DNA of 33,438 nt, taken from assembly GCA_039194665.1 (NCBI GenBank), contig JBCCVW010000026.1, positions 1-33,438 of the forward strand, in the 5' to 3' direction. The notes beneath the pieces were generated by a model. It did not search any database, was not told the origin of the DNA, and worked only from the letters and a program-made list of their open reading frames with translations. Shown one piece after another: positions 15,330-23,277 of this stretch; the stretch's first letter is position 1; every line of letters begins with the position of its first letter. Position numbers and translations under genes: made by a program. This stretch comes from JABSQH01 sp039194665 (GTDB lineage: Bacteria > Actinomycetota > Acidimicrobiia > Acidimicrobiales > Ilumatobacteraceae).

Positions 15330-16331
15330 GTGAACATCGACCACGACGTCACGGTCGACGATGACCTCGACGCGCTGATCCACCGTGCCGACCTCGACGG
15401 GTTAGTGCGTTTGATCGACGATCGCACGGCAAGCCGCGACTGGGACGGGCTCGAGCGCGTGCGCGTCCGTGCCCGCGCCGCGGTCGCCACGGGTCGCCAA
15501 CTCTGGCCCGCCGCCACACTGGCCGAGTATCGGCTGGTGTTGCTCGCCACCCCCGAGTACGTGGCCACAGTGCTGGGTGATCCCGACAGCGGCCGATTCA
15601 CCATCGGCCCGCTGCCCGAGGTGGCGGCCCAACATCACGAGTGGGCAGACCTTGCACCCCTACTCGACCCCACTCCGGTCGCCGCGTTCGCCGCTCACGA
15701 ACGAGCACTCCGCGGTGACGCCGTGCATTCGGCGGCACTCCCCGACGTGCTCGACATCCCCACCGAGATGGCACCGTGGGAACCGGCCTACGCGCTCGCC
15801 GACTATCGCGACAACGACGTGCGCTGCGACCGCCCCGAGCTGCCGACACCAACCGACGAAGTCATCACGACTACGGATGGCGAACGTCTCGATGACGACG
15901 TCGACCTCGCCGTACGTCAACTGGTCGAGGTGTGGACGTCCGAGTCGAATGGAACGCTCGACACGACCTGTGTCGAGGGTTCGATCGCAGTAGCAATCGG
16001 CGCGCTCGGTGTGCGCAGAGCGCGCGTCGTGATGCTGACGCCGCAGGAGGCGATGACCTGGATGGCATGGTGCGGCGCGTCCGGAGGTGCCCACGGACGC
16101 CGCCGGGGCGCCGCCGCCGGACGTTTCGGCGCATGGTGGGTACTCGCCGCGCTCGGCGACGTGCTCGACCGATGGCCCGTGCCGGCTGCCGAACTCGGCG
16201 ACGTGGCCGACGAGCTGACGTGGTACCGCTGGGACGCGTTCGAGCCCGACGTCGGGTGGACGTTGCAGCTGGCGGTCGAGGACCAGGCCGATGGGGTGGC
16301 GTGGGCAATCAACGCCGCCGACGCCGCCTAG
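15330..16331 (+). CDS. Conserved hypothetical protein after the SCO1664 trio
   Basis: A 333-residue soluble protein starting at GTG 15330, 10 nt after the preceding stop, so probably translated from the same mRNA. It is rich in Ala, Asp and Trp. The most conserved-looking part is near residues 210-290: CVEGSIAVAIGALG, MLTPQEAMTWMAWCGASGGAHGRR and AAAGRFGAWWVLAAL. This Gly/Arg/Trp-rich segment recalls the uncharacterised DUF6183 group, but I cannot confirm it. No signal peptide or membrane segment is seen. Its position suggests a lineage-specific addition to the trio. It is convergent with etfA across a tandem repeat. Confidence 0.75.
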   Translation: MNIDHDVTVDDDLDALIHRADLDGLVRLIDDRTASRDWDGLERVRVRARAAVATGRQLWPAATLAEYRLVLLATPEYVATVLGDPDSGRFTIGPLPEVAAQHHEWADLAPLLDPTPVAAFAAHERALRGDAVHSAALPDVLDIPTEMAPWEPAYALADYRDNDVRCDRPELPTPTDEVITTTDGERLDDDVDLAVRQLVEVWTSESNGTLDTTCVEGSIAVAIGALGVRRARVVMLTPQEAMTWMAWCGASGGAHGRRRGAAAGRFGAWWVLAALGDVLDRWPVPAAELGDVADELTWYRWDAFEPDVGWTLQLAVEDQADGVAWAINAADAA

Positions 16332-16341
16332 GCGAGTCGGC

Positions 16342-16409
16342 GGCTTCGATCAGCCGTGTCGATGGTGCGGCTTCGATCAGCCGTGTCGATGGTGCGGCTT
16401 CGATCAGCC
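16342..16409. repeat. 27-nt tandem repeat covering the etfA stop codon
   Basis: Two full 27-nt units (16342-16368, 16369-16395), each beginning GGCTTCGATCAGCC, are followed by a 14-nt partial third copy (16396-16409) that includes the etfA stop. Because 27 is nine codons, each unit adds another in-frame TGA to the etfA strand (16377-16379 and 16350-16352 after 16404-16406). The core GCTTCGATCAGC also occurs within etfA at 16423-16434, encoding LIEA. The array fills the gap between two convergent genes. Confidence 0.85.
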
Positions 16410-17372
16410 GCGCGCCTGCAGCGCTTCGATCAGCTTCGGCAGCACCTTGTGCACATCACCAACGATGCCGAGATCGGCAACGCCGAAGATCGGGGCCTCG
16501 GCATCCTTGTTGATGGCGATGATGTTCTTCGAGCCCTTCATCCCCACCATGTGCTGCGTCGCGCCCGAGATCCCGGCGGCGACGTACACGGTCGGCTTCA
16601 CGACCTTGCCGGTCTGGCCGACCTGCAATGCGTAGGGTACCCACCCGGCATCGACGATTGCGCGTGTCGCACCAGGCGCACCGTTGAGCGCCTTGGCCAG
16701 GCTCTCGATCATCTCGAACTTCTCGGCTTCGCCGAGCCCGCGCCCGCCAGCGACCACCACGGCGGCCTCGTCGAGCTTCGGCCCGGTCGTCTCCTCGACG
16801 TGTACTGCCGTCACCGTCGCGGCGCCGCTCGTTCCGAGGTCAGGGACCGCTGCCGAGACAACCTCGGCCGGGCCACCACCGGACGGCTCCGCCGCAAAGC
16901 TCTTCGGCCGGAAGGCCGCAAGGTACGGGCTCTCACCGGTGAACTGTGAGGTGACGAGCTTGGTGCCGCCGAACACCGGCGTGGTCACCTTGACGGCGTC
17001 GCCGTCGACGGCAACGTCGGTCGAGTTGGTCAGCACCGTGCGGTCGAGCTTGACCGACAGCCGGCTCATGACGTCGCGGCCCTCGTACGACTGCGGGAAC
17101 ATGATCAGGTCGGGGCTGTCGCCGCCGTCGATCACGGCCTGCATTGCCGCCGCGACGGCGACCCCCGGCAGCGACCCGCCGAGATCACCGGTGGCGTACA
17201 CCTTTGTTGCGCCGTGCTCGCCGAGTGCCCCGGCGATCGCTGCAGCGTCTCCGCCGAGGAACGCAGTGACGTTGCCGCCGAGCTCGCGTGCCTTGGTGAT
17301 CAGTTCGAGGGTGCCGGTGGTCGGCTCGCCATTTGCCGCTTGGGCATACACCCAGATGTTGTCGATTCCCAT
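16404..17372 (-). CDS. etfA: Electron transfer flavoprotein alpha subunit
   Basis: A 322-residue ETF alpha chain. The N-terminal domain (about 1-185) has the alpha/beta fold start IWVYAQAANGEPTTGTLELITKAREL. The C-terminal FAD domain has VVAGGRGLG, KALNGAPGATRAIVDAGWVP, QVGQTGKVVKPTVYVAAGISGATQHMVGMKGSK and AINKDAEAPIFGVADLGIVGD, the standard FAD-binding motifs. With EtfB it accepts electrons from acyl-CoA dehydrogenases such as the one at 3236-4480 and passes them to the quinone pool. A strong AAAGGAG site precedes ATG 17372, 25 nt after the etfB stop. Its stop lies in a tandem repeat. Confidence 0.97.
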   Translation of the reverse strand: MGIDNIWVYAQAANGEPTTGTLELITKARELGGNVTAFLGGDAAAIAGALGEHGATKVYATGDLGGSLPGVAVAAAMQAVIDGGDSPDLIMFPQSYEGRDVMSRLSVKLDRTVLTNSTDVAVDGDAVKVTTPVFGGTKLVTSQFTGESPYLAAFRPKSFAAEPSGGGPAEVVSAAVPDLGTSGAATVTAVHVEETTGPKLDEAAVVVAGGRGLGEAEKFEMIESLAKALNGAPGATRAIVDAGWVPYALQVGQTGKVVKPTVYVAAGISGATQHMVGMKGSKNIIAINKDAEAPIFGVADLGIVGDVHKVLPKLIEALQARG

Positions 17373-17397
17373 CGTTGACTCCTTTGTCCCGCTCGCC

Positions 17398-18165
17398 TCA
17401 GATGACCTTCAAGTTGTCGAGATACTCGACGATCTTGGTGAACGTCTCGCCATCGTCTTCGATGATCTCGCCGGCCTCGCGCTCGGGTGCGTCATCGACG
17501 GCGATGATGCTCTGGGCCCACGACACGCTCTCGACCCCGAGATCGCCGAGCGTGACGGTGTCGACCGGCTTCGACTTGGCCGCCATGATGCCCTTGAAGC
17601 TCGGGTACCGGGGCTCGACGACGCCCGCAGTCACCGACACGACGGCCGGCAGCGGACAGGTCACCTCGTCGTAGCCAGCCTCTGACTGGCGATCGACCTT
17701 GAGGGCACCGTCGGCGACCTCGACGGTCTTGGCGAAGGTGACCGACGGCAGGCCGAGCACCTCAGCGAGCTGCTCGGGCACCGTGCCGGTGTAGCCGTCG
17801 GACGACTCGGTCCCAGCCAAGATCAGATCGGCGTCGTCGAGCTTTTTCGTCGCCGCACCGAGGACCTTGGCCGTCGTGAGCGCGTCGGCGCCCGACAGCG
17901 ACGGATCCGACACCAACACGGCCTTGGCCGCGCCCATCGCAAGCGCGGTGCGCAGCCCGCTGACCTCGTCATTCGGGGCCATCGACACCAGGCTGACCTC
18001 ACCCCCGCCAGCAGCGGTGACCAGCTGCAACGCCATTTCGACGCCGTAACCATCGGACTCGTCGAGAATCAGCTTGCCCTCACGCTTCAGCGTGTTGGTC
18101 GCCGGATCGAGCTCCCCCGGCAGCGCCGGATCGGGGATCTGTTTGACACAAACGATCACATGCAT
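17398..18165 (-). CDS. etfB: Electron transfer flavoprotein beta subunit
   Basis: A 255-residue ETF beta chain, first gene of the etfBA operon. It starts MHVIVCVKQIPDPALPGELDP, has the AMP-binding stretch DLILAGTESSDGYTGTVPEQLAE, the recognition-loop region LPSVTFAKTVEV and the signature VVSVTAGVVEPRYPSFKGIMAAKSKP. The start is ATG 18165, as the conserved IVCVKQIPDP begins three residues later; the frame upstream overlaps a divergent gene. Only 57 nt separate it from the divergent lipid kinase start, so the two promoters must overlap. Confidence 0.97.
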   Translation of the reverse strand: MHVIVCVKQIPDPALPGELDPATNTLKREGKLILDESDGYGVEMALQLVTAAGGGEVSLVSMAPNDEVSGLRTALAMGAAKAVLVSDPSLSGADALTTAKVLGAATKKLDDADLILAGTESSDGYTGTVPEQLAEVLGLPSVTFAKTVEVADGALKVDRQSEAGYDEVTCPLPAVVSVTAGVVEPRYPSFKGIMAAKSKPVDTVTLGDLGVESVSWAQSIIAVDDAPEREAGEIIEDDGETFTKIVEYLDNLKVI

Positions 18166-18222
18166 ACGGCGGACGACGCTACCGGCCGGTACGTCACGCT
18201 CCCAAACTGTTCGGGCTTTACA

Positions 18223-19164
18223 GTGAGCGGCTTGCGGGTCTTGCTGATCGTCAACTCGTTTGCCTCGTCGGTGACCGCGCGCAACACGGTCGTGGTCCAC
18301 CGCCGGTTGGGCCAGGACGCCCAGGTTGAGATGGTCGAAACCAACCGCCGTGGACACGCGACGCGGTTCGCCGCCGACGCGGCGCGGCGGGGCATCGATG
18401 TGGTCATCGGTTTCGGCGGCGACGGCACGCTCAACGAAGTGGCCACCGGAATCGCCGGAACCGACACCGCCCTCGGTGTTCTCCCAGGAGGGTCAACCAA
18501 TGTGTTCGCCCGCACGCTCGGCATGCCGAACGATCCGGTGACCGCAGCCGACCTCCTGGCCGACGGCATCGCCGCACGTCACATCGAACCGATCGGACTG
18601 GGCAAGGTGAACGGGCGCTTCTTCTGCTTCCACACCGGCATCGGTTTCGACGCCGCGGTCGTCGAGCAGGTCGAACGCCGCGGCTCGCTGAAGCGGTGGT
18701 TGGGGCACCCGTTGTTCATCACCGCAGGACTCACCACCTGGTGGCGCGGCTACGACCGACGCGTCCCCCACTTCCGGGTCCACGGCGATGGCGGACCGGC
18801 CGTCGACGATGGCTACTTCTCGATCGTGCTCAACACCAACCCATACACATACCTCGGCAACCGACCGCTCGACCTCTCGCCCGCGGCCACGCTCGATCGG
18901 GGGTTGGTGGCGATCACGTTCACCACGATGCGGGCGACGGCGATCCTCGGCTCGTTGGCCGGCGCACTCCGTGGCGGCGGGGTCACCGCAACACCGTCAC
19001 TCGACGTGCGCGTCGACGTACAGCACCTCGTGGTCGAACACGAGTGCCCGTTCCCGTACCAGGTCGACGGTGATGCCCTGGGATCGACCAACCGGCTCGA
19101 GTTCGACCACGTACCGAATGCGGTCAAGCTGGTGTTTCCCAGCGCGGCCAACTCACCGCAGTAG
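18223..19164 (+). CDS. Diacylglycerol kinase / YegS-type lipid kinase
   Basis: A 313-residue lipid kinase of the DAGK catalytic family. LRVLLIVNSFAS begins the domain, GFGGDGTLNEVATGI (about 63-77) is the nucleotide-binding glycine motif and LGVLPGGSTNVFARTLGMP the second signature; QVDGDALG near the C-terminus is the usual C-terminal domain motif. It probably phosphorylates diacylglycerol or a related lipid at the inner membrane face. GTG 18223 is preferred because upstream in-frame codons cover the etfB start on the other strand. Its 3' end overlaps the glycerophosphodiesterase gene by 41 nt tail to tail. Confidence 0.92.
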   Translation: MSGLRVLLIVNSFASSVTARNTVVVHRRLGQDAQVEMVETNRRGHATRFAADAARRGIDVVIGFGGDGTLNEVATGIAGTDTALGVLPGGSTNVFARTLGMPNDPVTAADLLADGIAARHIEPIGLGKVNGRFFCFHTGIGFDAAVVEQVERRGSLKRWLGHPLFITAGLTTWWRGYDRRVPHFRVHGDGGPAVDDGYFSIVLNTNPYTYLGNRPLDLSPAATLDRGLVAITFTTMRATAILGSLAGALRGGGVTATPSLDVRVDVQHLVVEHECPFPYQVDGDALGSTNRLEFDHVPNAVKLVFPSAANSPQ

Positions 19165-19855
19165 GAGCCGAGCCAATGGCGTCGCGAGCGACTCCGGGCA
19201 CGTCGGTGAACAGGCCATCGACGCCCAGATCGGCCAGTTCAGCCATTCGACCGACGTCGTTCACGGTCCAGGCAATCACCGCAAGCCCCGCCGCGTGACA
19301 GCGCTCGACCACCGCAGCGTCGATCGTCGACTCGTGCGGATGAACGGCGGCGTACCCCCGACGCGCCGCACGCGCCAATCGGTCGGCACCGATACGGCCG
19401 ACGAGGAGCGCAACGGCGATCTCCGGAGCCATCTCGCAGCACGCGTCGATCGTCGCCGCAGAAAACGACGACACGAGCCATCGCTCCGGAGCGCCAGCCG
19501 CCCGCAACTCGGCGAGAACGGGCTCCAGCACCGCCATCGTCGGATCGCTACCGCCGTCGGAGGCCAGGTTCTTGATCTCCACGTTGACCAACGTGTCGGT
19601 GCGCATCGACGCCAGTGCGGACCGCAAGTCAACGTGACCAGCGGCATCGGAATCGGTCGCCGGCGAGAGCGGATCGTGGGTGACCACCAGCGTGCCGTCG
19701 GCAGCATGGCGTACGTCGAGCTCGATGCCGTCGGCGCCCTGCGTCTCGGCCAACACGAATGCCGCCGGTGTGTTCTCCGGCGCATCGGCGGAGGCGCCGC
19801 GGTGGGCGATCACGAGCACGTGTGCAGTGTGCCCGGTTCGACGGGCGTCCGCCAT
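19124..19855 (-). CDS. Glycerophosphodiester phosphodiesterase
   Basis: A 243-residue GDPD-family enzyme that cleaves glycerophosphodiesters to glycerol 3-phosphate and an alcohol. Catalytic and metal residues appear in order: HRGAS (H18, R19), ENTPAAF (E27), GIELDVRH (E45, D47), THDPL (H60) and VEIKN. WTVNDVGRMAELADLGVDGLFTDVP is the conserved C-terminal motif. There is no signal peptide, so it acts in the cytoplasm. ATG 19855 is chosen over 19906 because the conserved domain starts soon after it and upstream residues are not family-like. The 41-nt convergent overlap with the lipid kinase gene means their transcripts are antisense at the ends; both act on glycerolipids. Confidence 0.93.
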   Translation of the reverse strand: MADARRTGHTAHVLVIAHRGASADAPENTPAAFVLAETQGADGIELDVRHAADGTLVVTHDPLSPATDSDAAGHVDLRSALASMRTDTLVNVEIKNLASDGGSDPTMAVLEPVLAELRAAGAPERWLVSSFSAATIDACCEMAPEIAVALLVGRIGADRLARAARRGYAAVHPHESTIDAAVVERCHAAGLAVIAWTVNDVGRMAELADLGVDGLFTDVPGVARDAIGSAPTAVSWPRWETPA

Positions 19856-19964
19856 CGATGCGGTTCCCCGCCGCGCAAGAACTGGTCCACGCTGCGCGAT
19901 CACCATCGCGGCTGGTCAGCGGTACTGTCCGCCGGCGACTGGCCGATGTCCGGACCAAGGGCCC

Positions 19965-19993
19965 TTGTCAGGTCGTCGACAGACCTCTAGATT
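19965..19993 (+). promoter_or_regulatory. Likely sigma-70-type promoter of whiB1
   Basis: TTGTCA (19965-19970) and TAGATT (19988-19993) are close to the -35 and -10 consensus with an ideal 17-nt spacer, about 98 nt upstream of the whiB1 start. The spacer carries AGGTC...GACCT inverted arms around GTCGACA (19970-19986), a possible operator. It is the best promoter match I noticed in the window; transcription from it is not shown. Confidence 0.6.
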
Positions 19994-20091
19994 TACCCCG
20001 CCGTTCGCGCCCTGTTCGCCCGAACCGCCTGCTGCCCGACCCGGCAGCCGATCCCCCCACATCTCACACCTAACCTTCGAGGAGCACCAAC

Positions 20092-20391
20092 GTGTCGATC
20101 CTTGCGTCCAGCCTGACCCTGGGAGCCGCGGAATACGAATGGCGCGACGACGCGCTGTGCCGCGACACCGACCCGGAGCTCTTCTTTCCGGTCGGGACCA
20201 CAGGGGTTGCGCTGGTGCACATCGCACGGGCCAAAGAGGTCTGCGACCAATGCACGGTCGCCGGGGCCTGCCTCGACTTTGCCCTCGACACCAACCAGGA
20301 CTCGGGTATCTGGGGTGGTCTGACCGAGGAGGAGCGCCGCGTGATCCGCCGGCGACGTGCCGCAGCTGCACGCGCCGCGCGCGCCAGCTGA
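20092..20391 (+). CDS. whiB1: WhiB1-type Fe-S transcriptional regulator
   Basis: A 99-residue WhiB protein. The four cluster cysteines are C23, C51, C54 and C60, with the same 28-3-6 spacing as WhiB1 of M. tuberculosis; DPELFFPVG and the turn GIWGGLTEEERR are diagnostic. WhiB1 binds an NO-sensitive 4Fe-4S cluster, contacts the housekeeping sigma factor and is essential in mycobacteria. The basic C-terminus RRRRAAAARAARAS is the DNA-binding tail. The start is GTG 20092 with GAGGAG 7 nt upstream. Orthology to WhiB1 rather than other WhiBs is supported by the convergent neighbour pdtaS, the same neighbour as in M. tuberculosis (Rv3219-Rv3220c). Confidence 0.93.
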   Translation: MSILASSLTLGAAEYEWRDDALCRDTDPELFFPVGTTGVALVHIARAKEVCDQCTVAGACLDFALDTNQDSGIWGGLTEEERRVIRRRRAAAARAARAS

Positions 20392-20400
20392 CTCCTGCGA

Positions 20401-20433
20401 TGTGACAGATGGGGTCTGACCTCATCTGTCACA
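20401..20433. repeat. REP-like palindrome between whiB1 and pdtaS
   Basis: TGTGACAGATG (20401-20411) and CATCTGTCACA (20423-20433) are perfect 11-bp inverted arms; GGTC/GACC pairs inside. A second copy of the same design lies at 28421-28454. It starts 9 nt after the whiB1 stop, between convergent genes, so it could also act as a bidirectional terminator. The GGGGTC core resembles REP elements that are mobilised by RAYT transposases in other bacteria; no such transposase is in this window. Confidence 0.75.
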
Positions 20434-20453
20434 CCTCGACTGTCACACCTCGA
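20426..20453. repeat. 14-nt perfect tandem duplication abutting the pdtaS stop
   Basis: CTGTCACACCTCGA occurs twice in direct succession (20426-20439, 20440-20453), ending one base before the pdtaS stop codon. The first copy includes the right arm of the REP-like palindrome, so the duplication copied that arm. Confidence 0.8.
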
Positions 20454-21956
20454 TCAGTCGACGGTTGGCACGCTCAGTTCGATCACGGTCCCCGTTGCTT
20501 CGTCACCGTCGCTGCCGATCCCGGCAGCGCGTAGATCGTCGAGACTCGCCTGGCGAATATCGATCGTGCCGTTGAGTTCGGTGGTCACCAGCGTGCGCAC
20601 GATCGACAACCCGAGTCCGGTCGTGTGCTCGAGGTCGAAGTCGGCCGCCACCCCCTGGCCGTCGTCGACGACGCGAATCTCGAGCCGACCCTCAGTGTGG
20701 GCCAACGCCACGCTGACCCTGCTGCCGGTGCCGCCCTCCACGAAGCCGTGATCGACCGCGTTCTGGAGGAGTTCGGTCAACACCACCGAGAGCGGCGTAG
20801 CGGTGTGCGCCGGGATCCGGCCACCATCGCCACTCACCGAGAACTGCAGTGGACGGTCCGGGGACTGCAGCCCTTCCTCGGCAAGTCGCAGCAGCGGTCG
20901 GACGATCTCGATGAACGCGATGTCCTCGCCCGGCTCACGCGACAACGACTCGTGGACGAGGGCGATCGTGCGGATCCGCCGGACCGACTCGGACACGGCG
21001 GCTTTGGCTTCGGGGTTGGTCAACCGGCGAGCCTGGAGTCGCAGCAGCGAGGAGATCGTCTGCAGGTTGTTCTTCACCCGATGGTGAATCTCGCGGATCG
21101 TGGCGTCCTTGCTGAGCAGCAATCGATCTCGCTTGCGCAGTTCGGTGACGTCGCGCACGAGCAATAGCGCCCCGTCGACACGTCGACCTCCATCGTTGCG
21201 CCGCACGATGGGCACGCAGCGACACAGCAGCGTCACGTCGGTGCCCTGCTCAAACTCTTCGACCACCGGTTCGCAGCGCTCGAACGCTTGCCGCACCGGA
21301 CCGTCGTGGAAGCCGAGTTCCGCAAGGCGCATGCCAACGGCGTTGGCCTGAATCCCCACGCGGTGCAGCGCCGAGTTGGCGTTGGGCGACACAAAGGTCA
21401 CCGCGCCGCCGGCGTCGAGCGTCAGGACCCCATCACCGACGCGTGGCGCAGCACTCGAGTCGGCGACCCGACCGGCGAACGGGAAGGTCCCACCCTCGAT
21501 CATCGTCACGAACTCGTCGAAGATGTGGAGATAATTGCGTTCGAGCTCGCCGAGTGGACGACCCGTACGGACCATCCAGTGCTTGCCGATGACACCGATC
21601 GTGGAGCCGTCCCGTCGCACCGGAATCGCCAGCATGCGACCGACCGCCGTGGGCTCATCAGCGGCGAGCTGACCCTCGATCCGCACGCCGTTGGTCGCCG
21701 CATGGTCGATCAACTCGGCCTGCTCATCATCCGCCGCGTGCCCGACGAGGTCGATCGCATACATCGTCTGGTTGGTCGCCGGTCGCACCTGGTCGGCAAC
21801 CACCCACGTCCCGGTGCGTGAGCGCACGTAGAGCAGGAGGTCGGCGAAGCACAGGTCGGCGAGGAAGGCCCATTCGGCGGTCAACCGGTGCAGGTGATCA
21901 GCATCGCCGCGCGACAGCGCGGTCTGCGCACGGGTGATCTCGGCGAGAGAAGTCAT
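20454..21956 (-). CDS. pdtaS: Sensor histidine kinase PdtaS
   Basis: A 500-residue soluble sensor kinase; M. tuberculosis PdtaS is almost the same length. Order: an N-terminal GAF-like domain (about 20-150), a PAS domain (about 170-270, GVLTLDAGGAVTFVSPNANSALHR), a HisKA_2 dimerisation helix with phospho-acceptor REIHHRVKNNLQ (H291/H292), and the ATPase domain with ELLQNAVDHGF (N-box), DDGQGV (G1) and TGLGLSIVRTL (G2). Its partner PdtaR, an ANTAR RNA-binding response regulator, is not in the window. ATG 21956 is used, since longer readings upstream run into an ArsA-like gene in another frame. In mycobacteria PdtaS responds to NO and copper; the signal here is unknown. Confidence 0.94.
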   Translation of the reverse strand: MTSLAEITRAQTALSRGDADHLHRLTAEWAFLADLCFADLLLYVRSRTGTWVVADQVRPATNQTMYAIDLVGHAADDEQAELIDHAATNGVRIEGQLAADEPTAVGRMLAIPVRRDGSTIGVIGKHWMVRTGRPLGELERNYLHIFDEFVTMIEGGTFPFAGRVADSSAAPRVGDGVLTLDAGGAVTFVSPNANSALHRVGIQANAVGMRLAELGFHDGPVRQAFERCEPVVEEFEQGTDVTLLCRCVPIVRRNDGGRRVDGALLLVRDVTELRKRDRLLLSKDATIREIHHRVKNNLQTISSLLRLQARRLTNPEAKAAVSESVRRIRTIALVHESLSREPGEDIAFIEIVRPLLRLAEEGLQSPDRPLQFSVSGDGGRIPAHTATPLSVVLTELLQNAVDHGFVEGGTGSRVSVALAHTEGRLEIRVVDDGQGVAADFDLEHTTGLGLSIVRTLVTTELNGTIDIRQASLDDLRAAGIGSDGDEATGTVIELSVPTVD

Positions 21957-22005
21957 CGTTCGAGAGTCTGCCCGATTCCACACGGTGATGGGTCGACGCC
22001 CTGCC

Positions 22006-22069
22006 TCGATCGGTGCCCGTGTCGATCGGTGCCGGTGCCGATTGGTGGCGCGGTGGATCGGTGGCGGGG
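22006..22069. repeat. Four-copy 16-nt tandem repeat upstream of pdtaS
   Basis: Four contiguous 16-nt units (22006, 22022, 22038, 22054) share the core GAT(C/T)GGTG; the first two, TCGATCGGTGCCCGTG and TCGATCGGTGCCGGTG, differ at one base and the last two are more diverged. The array lies 50 nt upstream of the pdtaS start and after the stop of the ArsA-like gene, in the 139-nt gap. Regular 16-nt spacing could present repeated binding sites, or be simple slippage. Confidence 0.75.
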
Positions 22070-22095
22070 ACGAGTGGCGGCCGTATCGAGCTCGT

Positions 22096-23277
22096 CTAGT
22101 CGACGGGTGCGCGCAGGCGCGCTGCGAGCGTCGCCAGGCCGTCGAGGTCGTGAACGTCGTCGTCGAGCCAGGGCAGTGCGATCGTCGGCGCCAGCTCGGC
22201 AAGCTCGCTGCGGCGCTGCCGCTCACGTCCAGCGACGAGTGCGATGTCGTCGAATCGTTCACCGATGCGCACGAGGGTGGCCGCGACGACAGTGCGCCGC
22301 GCCCCGATGCGCTCGGCGATCGCCGCGACCAGCCCAGTCTCGGCCCTGTCATCGCCCGCGGCGACATCATCGTTTGCGGCGGCGAGCAGTTGCTCGGCTG
22401 ACGCTGCTGCGCCGTCTGACGCCAACTCGCCGGGAAGCACGCGGTTGGCGACCACTGCGCCGACCGCCATGTCGCGGCGACGCAGCTCGCGCACGAGGTA
22501 GCGCGCTTCGTGGCTTGGCGCGGTCTCCAAGGTGGTGACCACGACGAACGCCGTGCGCGGGTCGCCGAGCAGCCGCTCGACGTCGCGGGCGCGGCGCACG
22601 AAACCCGACTCCATCGCCTGGAACAGGATGAAGAAGTCGGCGATGTCCTGCAGGAACCGCGACCCGAGGACTCGATCGGCCACTTGATAGAAGGGCCGCG
22701 ACGCAAAGGTGAATAGACGCGATCGGTACGGCACGGTGAGCCAGCGCAGCAACCGACTGCCGAAGAACTCGCGCATCCGCACTGGGGCATCGAGGATCGA
22801 CAACGCGTGGCGTGATGGCGGTGTGTCGACGATCACCAGATCGAAGTCGCCAGTGGCGTGCAGCTCCTGCAGCTTCTCCATCGCCAGGTACTCGTGGCTG
22901 TGCACGAAGCGCCTGGTGATGTTCTGGTAGAGCGGGTTGGCCAACACCGCCTCGCGAGTGGCCGCGTCGGGGGCATGGCGGCGGATGAGCTCGTCCCATC
23001 CGGCTTTGGTGTCGAGCATCGCCGCCCACAACTCGCCGCGGGTGCGCGACGGTAGACGGTCGGCATCGATACGAACCGCTTCGCTGCCGAAGTCGTCGAG
23101 GCCGAGCGCGGTGGCCAGGCGACGCGCCGGGTCGACGGTGAGCACCAGGACCTTGCGCCCGCGAGGCGACGCCGCAGCGATCCCCATCGCCGCGGCGACG
23201 GTGGTCTTACCGACCCCGCCAGATCCCGCCACGAGCACCATCTCGCGGCTGGCGAGCAAGGAGTCGATGCCAGTCAT
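22096..23277 (-). CDS. ArsA/Get3-like ATPase, second subunit (BagB-like)
   Basis: A 393-residue P-loop ATPase of the ArsA/Get3 family. Its Walker A is AGSGGVGKTT (about 17-26), lacking the signature Lys of the deviant motif GKGGVGKT; switch I is VLTVDPARRLATALGL (Asp-Pro-Ala-Arg) and switch II IVDTPPSRHAL. It ends with no arsenite Cys motif, so arsenite transport is unlikely. Mycobacteria have a similar pair (Rv3679/Rv3680). The start ATG 23277 overlaps the stop of the first ATPase gene as ATGA, so the two are made together and probably form a heterodimer. Function in targeting or stress is inference. Confidence 0.9.
   Translation of the reverse strand: MTGIDSLLASREMVLVAGSGGVGKTTVAAAMGIAAASPRGRKVLVLTVDPARRLATALGLDDFGSEAVRIDADRLPSRTRGELWAAMLDTKAGWDELIRRHAPDAATREAVLANPLYQNITRRFVHSHEYLAMEKLQELHATGDFDLVIVDTPPSRHALSILDAPVRMREFFGSRLLRWLTVPYRSRLFTFASRPFYQVADRVLGSRFLQDIADFFILFQAMESGFVRRARDVERLLGDPRTAFVVVTTLETAPSHEARYLVRELRRRDMAVGAVVANRVLPGELASDGAAASAEQLLAAANDDVAAGDDRAETGLVAAIAERIGARRTVVAATLVRIGERFDDIALVAGRERQRRSELAELAPTIALPWLDDDVHDLDGLATLAARLRAPVD

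Noticed and set aside
16342..16409. CRISPR-like array
   Set aside because: Units are directly tandem with no unique spacers, and no cas genes are present.
21957..22790. N-terminal extension of pdtaS by 278 codons
   Set aside because: The extension lies in another frame of the ArsA-like gene and is Arg/Ser-rich; the protein from ATG 21956 already has the PdtaS family length.
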